Assembly (NCBI GenBank): GCA_017694955.1
Contig: JADIMC010000097.1
Location: 1-55,720 of the forward strand
Length of the DNA stretch: 55,720 nt
Source: Candidatus Limisoma faecipullorum
GTDB taxonomy: Bacteria > Bacteroidota > Bacteroidia > Bacteroidales > Muribaculaceae
Direction: 5' to 3'
The notes under the pieces are model-generated. The model worked only from the letters and a program-made list of their open reading frames with translations, did not search any database and was not told where the DNA came from. Below are positions 17,715 to 26,746 of the stretch, one piece after another. The translations under genes were made by a program, and so were the position numbers. How positions within the stretch are numbered: the first letter of the stretch is position 1; every line of letters begins with the position of its first letter.

Positions 17715-20270
17715 TTATTCAAACAATCCGCCAAGATTTCCATCATTAGACGCCTCATTATTCACATCATCAGGACTCTGCTGAGCCGTCATTGCATCAT
17801 CCGCCTGTTCCGGGACTTCCACATCCTCTTCCGAAGCGACTTTACAAACAGAAGCAATCTCATCTCCACGCTTTTCAAGATTGATTAAACGTACACCTTG
17901 CGTAGCACGTCCCATCACACGGACATCAGAAACCTTCATACGCAATGTGATACCCGATTTGTTGATAATCATCAAATCGTTGGCTTCCGTCACATTCTTG
18001 ATAGCCACGAGCTTACCAGTCTTTTCCGTGACATTCAAAGTCTTAACACCCTTTCCTCCACGGTTGGTTATACGATAGTCATCTATGCTCGAACGCTTGC
18101 CATAACCCTGTTCGGAAACCACCATTACAGTTTCTTCAGGATTTCCGGTCATCGTTATCATGCCGATAGCCTCATCATCCCCGCCATCAAGAGACATACC
18201 CTTTACGCCTGTGGATACACGACCCATTTCACGCACAGTCTTTTCATTGAAACGTATTGCGCGTCCGTTGCGATTGGCTATTATAACTTCGGCATTGCCA
18301 TCAGTCATACGAACTTGTATCAACTGATCGTCCTCACGTATGATTATTGCATTCACACCGTTTTGACGCGGACGTGAATAAGCCTCAAGACACGTCTTCT
18401 TGATTATGCCGCGCTTGGTGCAGAACAACAGATAATGCGAATTGATAAATTCCTGATTATCAAGATGCTTAACACGAATAAACGCATTCACCTTGTCATC
18501 GGCATCGATATTAAGCAGATTCTGTATAGCCCTGCCCTTAGAGCTCTTCGACCCCTCTGGTATCTCATATACCTTCAGCCAATAGCAACGCCCTTTCTGA
18601 GTGAAGAACAGCATATAATTATGCATAGATGCCGTATATATGTATTCTATGAAGTCCTCATCGCGCGTGTCGCTACCCTTTGCGCCCATTCCGCCTCGGC
18701 CTTGAGTACGGAACTCCGACAATGCCGTACGCTTTATATAGCCAAGATGGGAGATTGTGATAATCATATCGTCATCGGCATAGAAGTCCTCGGCGTTAAA
18801 CTCCTCGGAAGCATACACTATGTCTGTGCGACGCTCGTCACCATATTTATCTCGCGTTTCGATAAGCTCGTCCTTTATGAGCTGACGGCATACGGAATCA
18901 TCGTTAAGCACCGAATTCAAGAATTCTATCTGACGCTCCAATTCCTCGTACTCTGCATGGAGCTTGTCCTGACTTAGTCCGGTAAGCGCTCCGATACGCA
19001 TATCCACGATGGCCTTCGTCTGCGGCTCGTCAAGACCGAAACGTTCCGACAAGCGTTGGCGAGCCTCGTCCGTTGTCTTGGATGTCTTAACTATGTCTAC
19101 AACCTCATTGATATTGTCGCTGGCTATTATCAACCCTTCCACGATATGCGCACGGTCCTGAGCCTTCTTCAAAAGGAAACGAGAGCGGCGTATCACCACC
19201 TCATGACGATGCTCAACAAATGCCTGAAGTATCTCTTTCAGATTAAGCAGCTTCGGACGTCCGTTGACAAGCGCCACGTTGTTGACACTGAATGCAGACT
19301 GCAAGGGTGTCATCTTATACAGTTTATTAAGCACCACACTTGCATTTGCATCCTTCTTCACATCAATAACAATACGCATTCCCGAACGCTTGCTACTACT
19401 ATCAACCACATCAGAAATGCCCTCAATGCGCTTATCCTCCACCATATCAGCTATGGTCTTGATAAGATCCGCCTTATAGACGTTGTAAGGAATCTCCGTG
19501 ATGACAATAGTCTCCTTATCGCCATCCGACTCAATCTCCGCTTTCGCACGGACTACAATCCTGCCTCTTCCTGTCTCATAAGCCTCCTTCACTCCGGCGT
19601 ACCCATAAATAGTACCACCCGTAGGAAAATCAGGAGCCTTGACATATTGCATCAATCCTTCCACAGTGATTTCCGGATTGTCAAGCAATGCCACAGAAGC
19701 GTTGATTGCCTCTGTAAGATTATGGGGAGGCATATTTGTAGCCATACCCACTGCGATTCCCGAAGCCCCGTTGACAAGCAAGTTAGGGAATCTCGTCGGG
19801 AGCACGTCCGGCTCCATCAACGTATTATCAAAATTAGGTACGAAATTTACAGTGTCCTCATCAATGTCGCGCATCATCTCCTCGCCCATCTTTGCAAGAC
19901 GCGCCTCTGTATAACGCATTGCAGCCGGCGAATCGCCGTCGATAGACCCGAAGTTACCTTGACCTTCGATAAGCGGATAGCGCAACGACCATTCCTGCGC
20001 CAACCTGACCATTGTCAGATAGATGGAGGAATCTCCATGCGGGTGGAATTTACCCATAACCTCACCCACAATACGCGCCGATTTCTTCGTCGGCTGCGTG
20101 GATGTGTTCCCTATCCTTTCCATCCCGTACAACACACGGCGATGCACCGGCTTAAAGCCGTCGCGCACATCCGGGAGCGCACGGGCAACGATAACCGACA
20201 TCGAATAGTCAATGTAAGCACTTTGCATCTCCTGCTCGATGTCAATCTTTTGAATACGATCTTCTGCCAT
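17715..20270 (-). CDS. gyrA: DNA gyrase subunit A
   Basis: 851 aa. The N-terminal breakage-reunion domain is intact, with catalytic Tyr120 in AAMRYTEARL and the canonical start (DYSMSVIVARALPDVRDG). The GyrA box of the C-terminal pinwheel is present as RTQGRGGMGAKG near residue 525, which points to gyrase rather than topoisomerase IV. The quinolone-determining stretch reads HPHGDSSIYLTM: Ser81 matches E. coli Ser83, but Leu85 stands where E. coli has Asp87. The tail is acidic and Asn-rich. It has its own near-consensus promoter, divergent from the DUF2007 operon. Confidence 0.96.
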   Translation of the reverse strand: MAEDRIQKIDIEQEMQSAYIDYSMSVIVARALPDVRDGFKPVHRRVLYGMERIGNTSTQPTKKSARIVGEVMGKFHPHGDSSIYLTMVRLAQEWSLRYPLIEGQGNFGSIDGDSPAAMRYTEARLAKMGEEMMRDIDEDTVNFVPNFDNTLMEPDVLPTRFPNLLVNGASGIAVGMATNMPPHNLTEAINASVALLDNPEITVEGLMQYVKAPDFPTGGTIYGYAGVKEAYETGRGRIVVRAKAEIESDGDKETIVITEIPYNVYKADLIKTIADMVEDKRIEGISDVVDSSSKRSGMRIVIDVKKDANASVVLNKLYKMTPLQSAFSVNNVALVNGRPKLLNLKEILQAFVEHRHEVVIRRSRFLLKKAQDRAHIVEGLIIASDNINEVVDIVKTSKTTDEARQRLSERFGLDEPQTKAIVDMRIGALTGLSQDKLHAEYEELERQIEFLNSVLNDDSVCRQLIKDELIETRDKYGDERRTDIVYASEEFNAEDFYADDDMIITISHLGYIKRTALSEFRTQGRGGMGAKGSDTRDEDFIEYIYTASMHNYMLFFTQKGRCYWLKVYEIPEGSKSSKGRAIQNLLNIDADDKVNAFIRVKHLDNQEFINSHYLLFCTKRGIIKKTCLEAYSRPRQNGVNAIIIREDDQLIQVRMTDGNAEVIIANRNGRAIRFNEKTVREMGRVSTGVKGMSLDGGDDEAIGMITMTGNPEETVMVVSEQGYGKRSSIDDYRITNRGGKGVKTLNVTEKTGKLVAIKNVTEANDLMIINKSGITLRMKVSDVRVMGRATQGVRLINLEKRGDEIASVCKVASEEDVEVPEQADDAMTAQQSPDDVNNEASNDGNLGGLFE

Positions 20271-20328
20271 ATAATCTATTAATACTTATTTACTCTAATG
20301 CCGTAATGACGGCAAACGCTTTATCTTG

Positions 20329-20359
20329 CAAAGATAATGCAAATCGGTCGCATAACAAA
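20329..20359 (-). promoter_or_regulatory. gyrA promoter (-33/-7)
   Basis: On the minus strand TTTG (20359-20356), a 19-base spacer and TATCTTTG (20336-20329) give a full match to the Bacteroidota housekeeping promoter. A transcript would start near 20322, about 50 bases before the gyrA ATG. Confidence 0.8.
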
Positions 20360-20394
20360 CAACTTAAACAATTAATCTTTATGAAAAATTTCAC

Positions 20395-20402
20395 TACCTT
20401 TG
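20395..20402 (+). promoter_or_regulatory. -7 element of the DUF2007/DUF3078 operon
   Basis: TACCTTTG matches TAnnTTTG; no clear -33 element. It lies within the longer frame opening at 20306, so translation should start at the ATG at 20441, 39 bases downstream. Confidence 0.6.
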
Positions 20403-20440
20403 CCAATGAAAATCACGATTGCCTAATAAATAAACAGATT

Positions 20441-20689
20441 ATGGAAAATCCAGAAAAATTAGTGACTTTCGGAACATATCCTGATGCTGTTTCCGCATAT
20501 ATAGCAAAAGGCGTATTAAACACCAACGGCATCGAATGCGTTATTACAAACGAACGGATGTCGGGCATATTCCCATTGCCAGACCTGCCCATAGGACAAG
20601 TCCGCATACTTGTGTTTGAAAAAGATTTGGAAATGGCCAGAAATATCATGTCATCAACCGCAGAAACAAAAGATAACGACAACAACTGA
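20441..20689 (+). CDS. DUF2007-type small protein
   Basis: 82 aa starting MENPEKLVTFGTYPDA. The pattern of a short protein with GTYPDAVSAYIAKGVLNTNGIECVI followed by a hydrophobic edge (QVRILVFEKDLEMARNI) is that of DUF2007, a family sometimes labelled putative signal-transducing protein without experimental support. The frame could open earlier (20306, 20381), but the -7 element at 20395-20402 excludes those starts. First gene of a four-gene plus-strand run. Confidence 0.75.
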   Translation: MENPEKLVTFGTYPDAVSAYIAKGVLNTNGIECVITNERMSGIFPLPDLPIGQVRILVFEKDLEMARNIMSSTAETKDNDNN

Positions 20690-20705
20690 TTTACAATAAA
20701 ACAAT

Positions 20706-22112
20706 ATGAGACATCATTTATTATTGATAGCGGCATTAATCATCTCATCGCTTGCAGAAGCTCAAAATGTCGAAACAATCGATTCGATGGCAAACACGAC
20801 AACAGCCCCGCAACAAGAAAGAGCTATGGCAAAAAGCTTCAACAAAAACAGTTTGAGCTTAAAAAAAGGCAAACAAGAGGTGCTTGTCGCTACCGACAAT
20901 TTGCAAAATCTGATTGCCGAAGCCGATTCATTGTCACGCCTTTATTACGACTACAATCCGGAAAAATTAATGTACCTGCCGATAGTGTTCTTTAAATATC
21001 AGGATATCGACGACAAATCGCTGACAATCGACACCCTCTCACTGAAGCAACACACCGACAGCGCACGGCTCGAAATAGACAAGCGATGGCTTGACCAAGC
21101 CATTTGGGACAACTGGTTCGAGAATTATCATATAAACCGCATAATCGTCAACCAGCCATGGCTTGTTCCATATAATATTGCAGATATGCCCGAACCTCCA
21201 AAAACATATGTAATAAAGCCCGACCCTAAAAAGAACAAACTTATCATAAAGGAGTTTGACGTAGAACTGCCAAAGAAAGTGAAATCCAATGATATAAAGA
21301 CATACAATTGGATACACCAATTCGACGCTTCCCTGCAATTCTCACAGGCTTATCTGTCAGAAAACTGGTACCAAGGCGGCAACAATAATCTTAATATGAT
21401 TGCCAATGCCATCTATAACCTAAAATTGAATCAGGCGAAGCACCCGAACAAGCTGTTCGAGCTCACTGCCCAATATAAATTAGGAATCAACTCAGCACCC
21501 GACGACACACTGAGAGACTACAGCATCACGGAAGACCTTTTCCAAATAAACGCGAAATTCGGTCTCCAAGCCACAAAAAAATTCTACTACAGTATGACGA
21601 TGCAATTCCGCACCCAGCTGCTCCAGAATTTCTCGACCAATACATATGACCTGGCCGCATCATTCCTCACCCCTGGAGAATTGAATGCCGGTATCGGTAT
21701 GACTTACAGCACGACCAACGACCGCAGCACATTCTCGTTCGATGCGTCATTGTCGCCGCTTTCATACAATATGAAAATCTGCCGCGCAATCCACAAAATG
21801 GACCCGACATCATACGGGATAGATGCAGGGAAAAGATTAGGCCACGAAATCGGTTCCAGTGGCGAATGCAAACTGTCATGGACGCCACATCCTTCGGTGA
21901 CAATATCCTCAAGACTGTTTGTGTTCTCCAACTACTCATATCTGCAAGGGGATTTGGAAACCACTCTCAATTTTTCAATCAACAAATTCCTTTCAACACA
22001 AATCTACGCTCATCTGCGCTATGACGACTCCGCGCCGATTAATATGGACTGGCGTTATTGGCAGTTTAAGGAAACTTTAAGTTTCGGACTACAATACCAA
22101 TTCCGTATGTAG
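20706..22112 (+). CDS. DUF3078 outer-membrane-like protein
   Basis: 468 aa with a signal peptide (LLLIAALIISSLAEAQ). The C-terminal two thirds are amphipathic beta strands that look like a small outer-membrane barrel, with the DUF3078 hallmark SENWYQGGNNNLN near residue 218 and a terminal aromatic residue pattern (GLQYQFRM). The N-terminal third is a polar periplasmic-type region. Family function is unknown. It starts 16 bases after the DUF2007 gene and is followed directly by two small secreted proteins. Confidence 0.8.
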   Translation: MRHHLLLIAALIISSLAEAQNVETIDSMANTTTAPQQERAMAKSFNKNSLSLKKGKQEVLVATDNLQNLIAEADSLSRLYYDYNPEKLMYLPIVFFKYQDIDDKSLTIDTLSLKQHTDSARLEIDKRWLDQAIWDNWFENYHINRIIVNQPWLVPYNIADMPEPPKTYVIKPDPKKNKLIIKEFDVELPKKVKSNDIKTYNWIHQFDASLQFSQAYLSENWYQGGNNNLNMIANAIYNLKLNQAKHPNKLFELTAQYKLGINSAPDDTLRDYSITEDLFQINAKFGLQATKKFYYSMTMQFRTQLLQNFSTNTYDLAASFLTPGELNAGIGMTYSTTNDRSTFSFDASLSPLSYNMKICRAIHKMDPTSYGIDAGKRLGHEIGSSGECKLSWTPHPSVTISSRLFVFSNYSYLQGDLETTLNFSINKFLSTQIYAHLRYDDSAPINMDWRYWQFKETLSFGLQYQFRM

Positions 22113-22118
22113 AAAAAT

Positions 22119-22688
22119 ATGCAACAACGACTTTCCGCCATATTGCTTCTGAGCATAATTCCGTTGCTACAATCGTTTTCCATTCCGGACAAAGCACCGG
22201 TAATGAAAGGCTATAATCTGGAATCTGTAAAAGAACGGCATAAAAAAGCTGTCAATGGGCGTCTCGAAGGATTGTGGTACTACCCAGACGAACATATGAC
22301 CCTCTCCATCGAACGGATAGAAAACGAAAGAGGATATTACAGAGTTGTGGCAGTGGAGGCAGAAGATTGCGCCGTGGATTGCGGAAGCGTCATCGGTTAT
22401 ATGGAAGAATCGGCAGAAAGCGGTAAACTAAGATTGTGGCTTTACAGCGGAATTGCCGATGACACGCTTACACGTCCAATAGAATGCGTGGCAAACGTGG
22501 AAAACAACGGAAATAACATAGTAATCGACAAACCGGAAATAAAAATACGGATGTCGATGAACATCGCACAATTCCTGCCGTCTATTTTCGGACGCATAAG
22601 AATCTATCCACGATTGGAAAGATCGGAAATCAAGCCCGGATTCATAAAGATTGACTCAAAGAAACGCGACACTCCGATTTACTTTTAG
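22119..22688 (+). CDS. Secreted hypothetical protein, 189 aa
   Basis: Signal peptide at the N-terminus (AILLLSIIPLLQSFS), then a mixed alpha/beta domain with no recognised family. Visible features: a GRLEGLWYYPDEHMTLSIER segment typical of small lipocalin- or META-like beta proteins, two Cys close together (EDCAVDCGSV), and a basic C-terminus. It begins 6 bases after the DUF3078 gene and is therefore probably co-expressed with it. Function unknown. Confidence 0.7.
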   Translation: MQQRLSAILLLSIIPLLQSFSIPDKAPVMKGYNLESVKERHKKAVNGRLEGLWYYPDEHMTLSIERIENERGYYRVVAVEAEDCAVDCGSVIGYMEESAESGKLRLWLYSGIADDTLTRPIECVANVENNGNNIVIDKPEIKIRMSMNIAQFLPSIFGRIRIYPRLERSEIKPGFIKIDSKKRDTPIYF

Positions 22689-22698
22689 CCGTATTCAT

Positions 22699-23184
22699 AT
22701 GAACGCATCAATCAATAAATATACAACCGCATTACTGTTAGTTGCAGCCGCCATCCTCACCTTGCATGCAAAGACAGACACGACACGCAAACATTTGTCA
22801 TCAAAATCACAGATAGAGCAGATTGAGCGTATCGGCCACACCGACAATGGAGTATATTCCGACTCCATCATACTGTCAGGATACAACAAGACGCTTACCG
22901 ACCGCGACGAGACATTCTACGTGACAAACCGTACGCCGTTCGACATATCACGCCTAATCGTGCGCTTCACTTATTCCGATGCAAACGGAGAAATGCTCCA
23001 CGAAGAAGAATACGACATAGTCTGCCAAATACCGGCAGGGACGACAAGACAACTGTCAGTCAGATCGTGGGACAAACAGCATACTCATTACTACTACAAA
23101 TCACGCAAACCAAAGCGCAGCGCCATACCCTACCATATAAAATACGCCTTGTTGCGCTACGATGTAGCAATCACAGTTGAATAG
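22699..23184 (+). CDS. Secreted hypothetical protein, 161 aa
   Basis: The ATG at 22699 (MNASINKYTTALLLVAAAIL) gives a clean signal peptide; an earlier in-frame start at 22651 would overlap the previous gene and lengthen the signal by 16 residues. The mature part (from about residue 60) resembles a single immunoglobulin-like beta sandwich (FYVTNRTPFDISRLIVRFTY, then IPAGTTRQLSVRSW) with a basic Tyr-rich end. No family recognised. Last gene of the run; only 6 bases separate its stop from the convergent EamA gene. Confidence 0.7.
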   Translation: MNASINKYTTALLLVAAAILTLHAKTDTTRKHLSSKSQIEQIERIGHTDNGVYSDSIILSGYNKTLTDRDETFYVTNRTPFDISRLIVRFTYSDANGEMLHEEEYDIVCQIPAGTTRQLSVRSWDKQHTHYYYKSRKPKRSAIPYHIKYALLRYDVAITVE

Positions 23185-23190
23185 TTCCGT

Positions 23191-24123
23191 CTATTCCGCC
23201 ATAGAATCCTGCCGTTCCATATCTGCCCGGCTTTTACTTGTGGTGACGAGATAAACACCTGCAAAAATCAGCACGACAGACAACATTTTTCCCAAGCTGA
23301 AAGAATCCAAGCCCCAATATACAGCAACTACCGCGGCAACTACCGGCTGGACATAATTGTACATACCGGCAACTGTGGGCCGCAATATCTTTTGACCGAC
23401 AATGACCAATATATAACTCAAAAAAGTACCACCTACAACAATAAACGATATGCCGCAAATAGTTTCAGCATTGAACGACACCCAATCCGTCGCCATCAAT
23501 CCTGTATAAGAAAAAGGCAACAGGCAAATGAACGAATATGTAAACATCCATTTCATTATCGTCACCGGAGAATATTTTCCCACAAAATTCTTGAACAAGA
23601 CAATGTAAAGCGCATAGCTGCATTGAGCCAGCAACACCAGCATATCGCCCAATATACGGTTTTCGCCAGGAATTCCGCCACCCCTGCCATTTCCGCTCAA
23701 TATCAGCAGAAGTGCGCCAGCTGCACCTGCCGCTATTCCCATTATTTTCCTGCCTGTAATCGGCTCTTTCAGATATACTGCAGCTAAAACCATCGCAATC
23801 AACGGCATACTTGTAGTTATTATAGAAGCGTCAACAGGCGACGACAATCCGACACCGAAAACAAAGCATCCCTGATTGAAAACGATAGCAAGCAACGATG
23901 CGGCAAACAACTTCATCAAATCCTTAGGAGGGACATATTCCTGCTTTTGAAAAAACGACACTATCCAGAACAGCACCATCGCTCCAATCACACGCAAATC
24001 AGTGACAACCAAAGGAGTCAACGCTCCGCCAACCATCACAAATTTAGCGACAGGCGACATCAGTCCCCACATCATATTCGCACAAAGCATTGCTCCATGC
24101 CCTTTCAATGCTCCCGCCTTCAT
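23191..24123 (-). CDS. EamA-family (DMT) transporter
   Basis: 310 aa with about ten hydrophobic segments in two EamA halves, starting GHGAMLCANMMWGLMSPVAK and repeating the pattern in the second half (VVGGTFLSYILVIVGQK, PVVAAVVAVYWG). Such inner-membrane proteins export or exchange small metabolites; the substrate is not predictable. It is third in a minus-strand operon after a HAD phosphatase and aroB (4-base gap), which does not by itself show a link to shikimate metabolism. Confidence 0.87.
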   Translation of the reverse strand: MKAGALKGHGAMLCANMMWGLMSPVAKFVMVGGALTPLVVTDLRVIGAMVLFWIVSFFQKQEYVPPKDLMKLFAASLLAIVFNQGCFVFGVGLSSPVDASIITTSMPLIAMVLAAVYLKEPITGRKIMGIAAGAAGALLLILSGNGRGGGIPGENRILGDMLVLLAQCSYALYIVLFKNFVGKYSPVTIMKWMFTYSFICLLPFSYTGLMATDWVSFNAETICGISFIVVGGTFLSYILVIVGQKILRPTVAGMYNYVQPVVAAVVAVYWGLDSFSLGKMLSVVLIFAGVYLVTTSKSRADMERQDSMAE

Positions 24124-24127
24124 CTTC

Positions 24128-25195
24128 TTATATATGCATCAAATCACGATAGATGTCAAATGCGTTTTTCACAGTCTCCTCATCGACAGCACAATCCACT
24201 ACCACATCCCCCGGGCAATGCAACAAGGAAAAATTATATTCGCCAGCAGCACTTTTTTTATCGTGCTTCATATAATCAAGCAATTCATTGTAATCATCAC
24301 ATGTTATGCCAAACGTACCATAATGCGACCGTACATAATCTGAAAGGCTGTACAACACACTGCTGTCAAGATTATTCAACAACTTGGAAAGCACAGCCTC
24401 AACCACCAATCCCCACGCTACGGCATAACCGTGCGGCACAGGCTTGCCACGACGCAAAGCAAGGCTCTCGAAAGCGTGCCCTGCAGTATGCCCGAGATTC
24501 AAAGCCTTGCGCAATCCTTTCTCTGTAGGGTCCTTAGCCACAATCCTCCGCTTGACTTCCACAGACTCCTCAAGCAAAGTAAGGAGCACATCTGCATTTA
24601 CCGCACTTAGGTCAAAATCAAGCAAGCGGCTGAATGCCTCCGTACCGCTCAGCAATCCGTGCTTAATCATTTCCGCATAACCTGATTTAAGTTCCTTCGC
24701 AGGTAACGTCTTGAAAAAACGTGCCGAAACAATAACCACCGACGCTTCTCTGAACGCGCCTATCTCATTCTTATAACCATTATAATTAATTCCGGTCTTT
24801 CCGCCCACGGCGGCATCTACCGCGCCAAGCAACGTCGTGGGAACATTTATGAAACGGATACCTCGTTTGAATGTCGCTGCTGCAAATCCCCCAAGATCGG
24901 TTACCACTCCTCCGCCAACATTTACAAGCACCGAAAGGCGTGTAGCCCCTCCATCCTGCAATGCAGTCCATACATCCTGCAACGCGGCTATATCTTTATG
25001 CTCGTCACCAGCCTGAACAGATATCACCTTGCTTTTCCCCCAGAAAGCGGTTTGTGTCAATTCCGGCAATACCAACGTTTCCGTATTGCCATCACAAAGA
25101 AAAAACACGCTTGCCGGTTTCAATCCATCAAGACACGAATCCAACGCAGCGACTACGTCGTTAGTAAACATCACATTCTGCCGTCCGTCCATCAT
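24128..25195 (-). CDS. aroB: 3-dehydroquinate synthase
   Basis: 355 aa, normal for the family. It converts DAHP to 3-dehydroquinate, the second step of the shikimate pathway, in the cytoplasm with NAD+ and a divalent metal. Diagnostic stretches are present: GGGVVTDLGGFAAATFKRG (nucleotide binding), VPTTLLGAVDAAVGGKTGIN, the metal-ligand Glu in SGYAEMIKHGL and the His of NLGHTAGHAFE. ATG at 25195 or 25192. It starts one base after the stop of the upstream HAD gene. Confidence 0.95.
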   Translation of the reverse strand: MMDGRQNVMFTNDVVAALDSCLDGLKPASVFFLCDGNTETLVLPELTQTAFWGKSKVISVQAGDEHKDIAALQDVWTALQDGGATRLSVLVNVGGGVVTDLGGFAAATFKRGIRFINVPTTLLGAVDAAVGGKTGINYNGYKNEIGAFREASVVIVSARFFKTLPAKELKSGYAEMIKHGLLSGTEAFSRLLDFDLSAVNADVLLTLLEESVEVKRRIVAKDPTEKGLRKALNLGHTAGHAFESLALRRGKPVPHGYAVAWGLVVEAVLSKLLNNLDSSVLYSLSDYVRSHYGTFGITCDDYNELLDYMKHDKKSAAGEYNFSLLHCPGDVVVDCAVDEETVKNAFDIYRDLMHI

Positions 25196-25196
25196 A

Positions 25197-25955
25197 TCAA
25201 AATGAATAATTACGCGCGGCTATTATATCAGTCAAAGCGTTGGCGAATGCCATCATAGTAGGATATACGATATCTGCACCGTTTTCAATCAGCACATCTT
25301 CAGGAATAGGCCCTGTAGTTATTCCTACAGTAAAACAGCCCGAAGCATTACCTGCCTTCACTCCAAGAGGAGCATTCTCTATGACAATGGCATTCTCCGC
25401 TTTTGCCCCGGACTTTTCCAAGCCCATAAGATATGGCTCCGGATCAGGCTTTCCGCACTTCACGTCCAATGCCGTCACTTTCAAATCATCACTGAATATT
25501 CCTGGATAATCGGCGTTCAGGCGATCAAGCAGTGAATGCTGACCGGAGCCGGTGACAAGCACCCGTTTTATTCCCGCCGAGCGCAAAGTGGTGAGCATCA
25601 TATCCGCTCCTTCTATCTTATCCACAGTGCCAAGCTCCCTGAAATATTCCGCTTTTTTTGCGTATATCTCTTTTGCTTCTTCGTCGCCAACATCGTCGCG
25701 CCCCATTTCACGCTTCATCATCAAGCGTATGATTGCCGCACCTGTCATCCCCTCGTAAAGATAGAATTCCTCAGGCGAATAATTCCATCCCAATTCTTCC
25801 GACAGGCGTATCCATGCCTTTGTGTGATTCTTCATCGAATCGTAAAGCACTCCGTCCATATCAATCAAGGCGGTAGTTATCGGCGCCTCGCCGAATCCGG
25901 TACGCTCCAAATACTGCTTATACGCTTCCTTCTCTCTTGTCTTCCTTTTTGCCAT
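25197..25955 (-). CDS. HAD phosphatase, beta-phosphoglucomutase-like
   Basis: 252 aa. HAD motif I LIDMDGVLYDS (near residue 33), motif II VTGSGQ, motif III Lys in KCGKPDPEPY and motif IV VIENAPLGVKAG place it in the subfamily of beta-phosphoglucomutase and sugar-phosphate phosphatases, with a helical cap. A basic N-terminal extension (KRKTREKEAYKQYLERTG) precedes the domain. The substrate is not predictable. First gene of the operon with aroB and the EamA transporter. Confidence 0.82.
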   Translation of the reverse strand: MAKRKTREKEAYKQYLERTGFGEAPITTALIDMDGVLYDSMKNHTKAWIRLSEELGWNYSPEEFYLYEGMTGAAIIRLMMKREMGRDDVGDEEAKEIYAKKAEYFRELGTVDKIEGADMMLTTLRSAGIKRVLVTGSGQHSLLDRLNADYPGIFSDDLKVTALDVKCGKPDPEPYLMGLEKSGAKAENAIVIENAPLGVKAGNASGCFTVGITTGPIPEDVLIENGADIVYPTMMAFANALTDIIAARNYSF

Positions 25956-25972
25956 ATCCGTAATTTATCCTA

Positions 25973-25980
25973 CAAACTTA
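25973..25980 (-). promoter_or_regulatory. -7 element of the HAD-aroB-EamA operon
   Basis: TAAGTTTG on the minus strand matches TAnnTTTG, 17 bases before the ATG at 25955. No clear -33 element. Confidence 0.5.
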
Positions 25981-26084
25981 CGAAAAATCTCTGGAATATC
26001 CGCCAGATTTCGGCAGATAAGAGTATAAAATCCTATATGTCTTATGTTATTTGCGCTGCACTATGCCATGACAAATTTGTTTTC

Positions 26085-26732
26085 TCAGAATCGCCCTGCT
26101 ATTTCCTGCATATCATTAATAAGCTTGCAGGTATGATAACCGTCGGCCACAGCATGGCTCACAAAAACTGAAACCGGAATCTGTATCTTGCCGTCCGTTC
26201 TGAAATATTTCCCGAATTTTATCAGAGGAAAAAGCATTTCGCTTTCCGTATATGTGTCTTGAGCAAAAGAAGTGAAACTCAACCATGGCAGGCACGACAC
26301 CGGACAAAAATTAACAGGCTTGCCGGGACGTGCCTTGATTACTCCAGTCACATCACGGTATCGTTCCATATCTGCCACTATTGTGCGATAGAACGTGTCG
26401 AAATCGTCGCTGTATTCGCTCCAGATGTCTGTGAAAGTCTTGCTATCCTCGTGAAAAAGCGTGTAGCAAGGCACGACCTCATCCCAATACCCCAACTGCC
26501 CTTCAGCATTGAAACTCATCCTGAATTCCTTGTTTTGATTGACAGCCCGCATCACTACGTAAAGCATAACAGGGAAGAAACGCAATCCTCTCGCTTTCTG
26601 TTCCGTCACAAGATGCGTGATGTCGAGATTCGCGTTCAGATTATACTTACACTTAATCCGAGTATAATAGTAATCAAAATAGACACTACGTTCCCACGTG
26701 GATTTATCTATGATATGGAATTTCCCGCTCAT
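26085..26732 (-). CDS. Chloramphenicol acetyltransferase-like protein
   Basis: 215 aa, the length of CAT family monomers. The catalytic motif is present as SHAVADGYH, giving His193 and the structural Asp197-Gly198 near the C-terminus. Other CAT-like stretches are FDYYYTRIKCKYNLNANLDIT at the start and CLPWLSFTSF. The catalytic pattern suggests an active acyl-CoA-dependent O-acetyltransferase trimer. Divergence from classical CAT and a chromosomal housekeeping setting make resistance only one possibility; the acceptor is unknown. It lies 14 bases after the AsmA-family gene on the same strand. Confidence 0.85.
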   Translation of the reverse strand: MSGKFHIIDKSTWERSVYFDYYYTRIKCKYNLNANLDITHLVTEQKARGLRFFPVMLYVVMRAVNQNKEFRMSFNAEGQLGYWDEVVPCYTLFHEDSKTFTDIWSEYSDDFDTFYRTIVADMERYRDVTGVIKARPGKPVNFCPVSCLPWLSFTSFAQDTYTESEMLFPLIKFGKYFRTDGKIQIPVSVFVSHAVADGYHTCKLINDMQEIAGRF

Positions 26733-26746
26733 TTCTTATCAACCAA

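Noticed and set aside
19056-20282. 408-aa plus-strand open frame opposite gyrA
   Set aside because: It is fully antisense to gyrA, with composition (many His, Arg, Cys) typical of a shadow frame and no recognisable domain.
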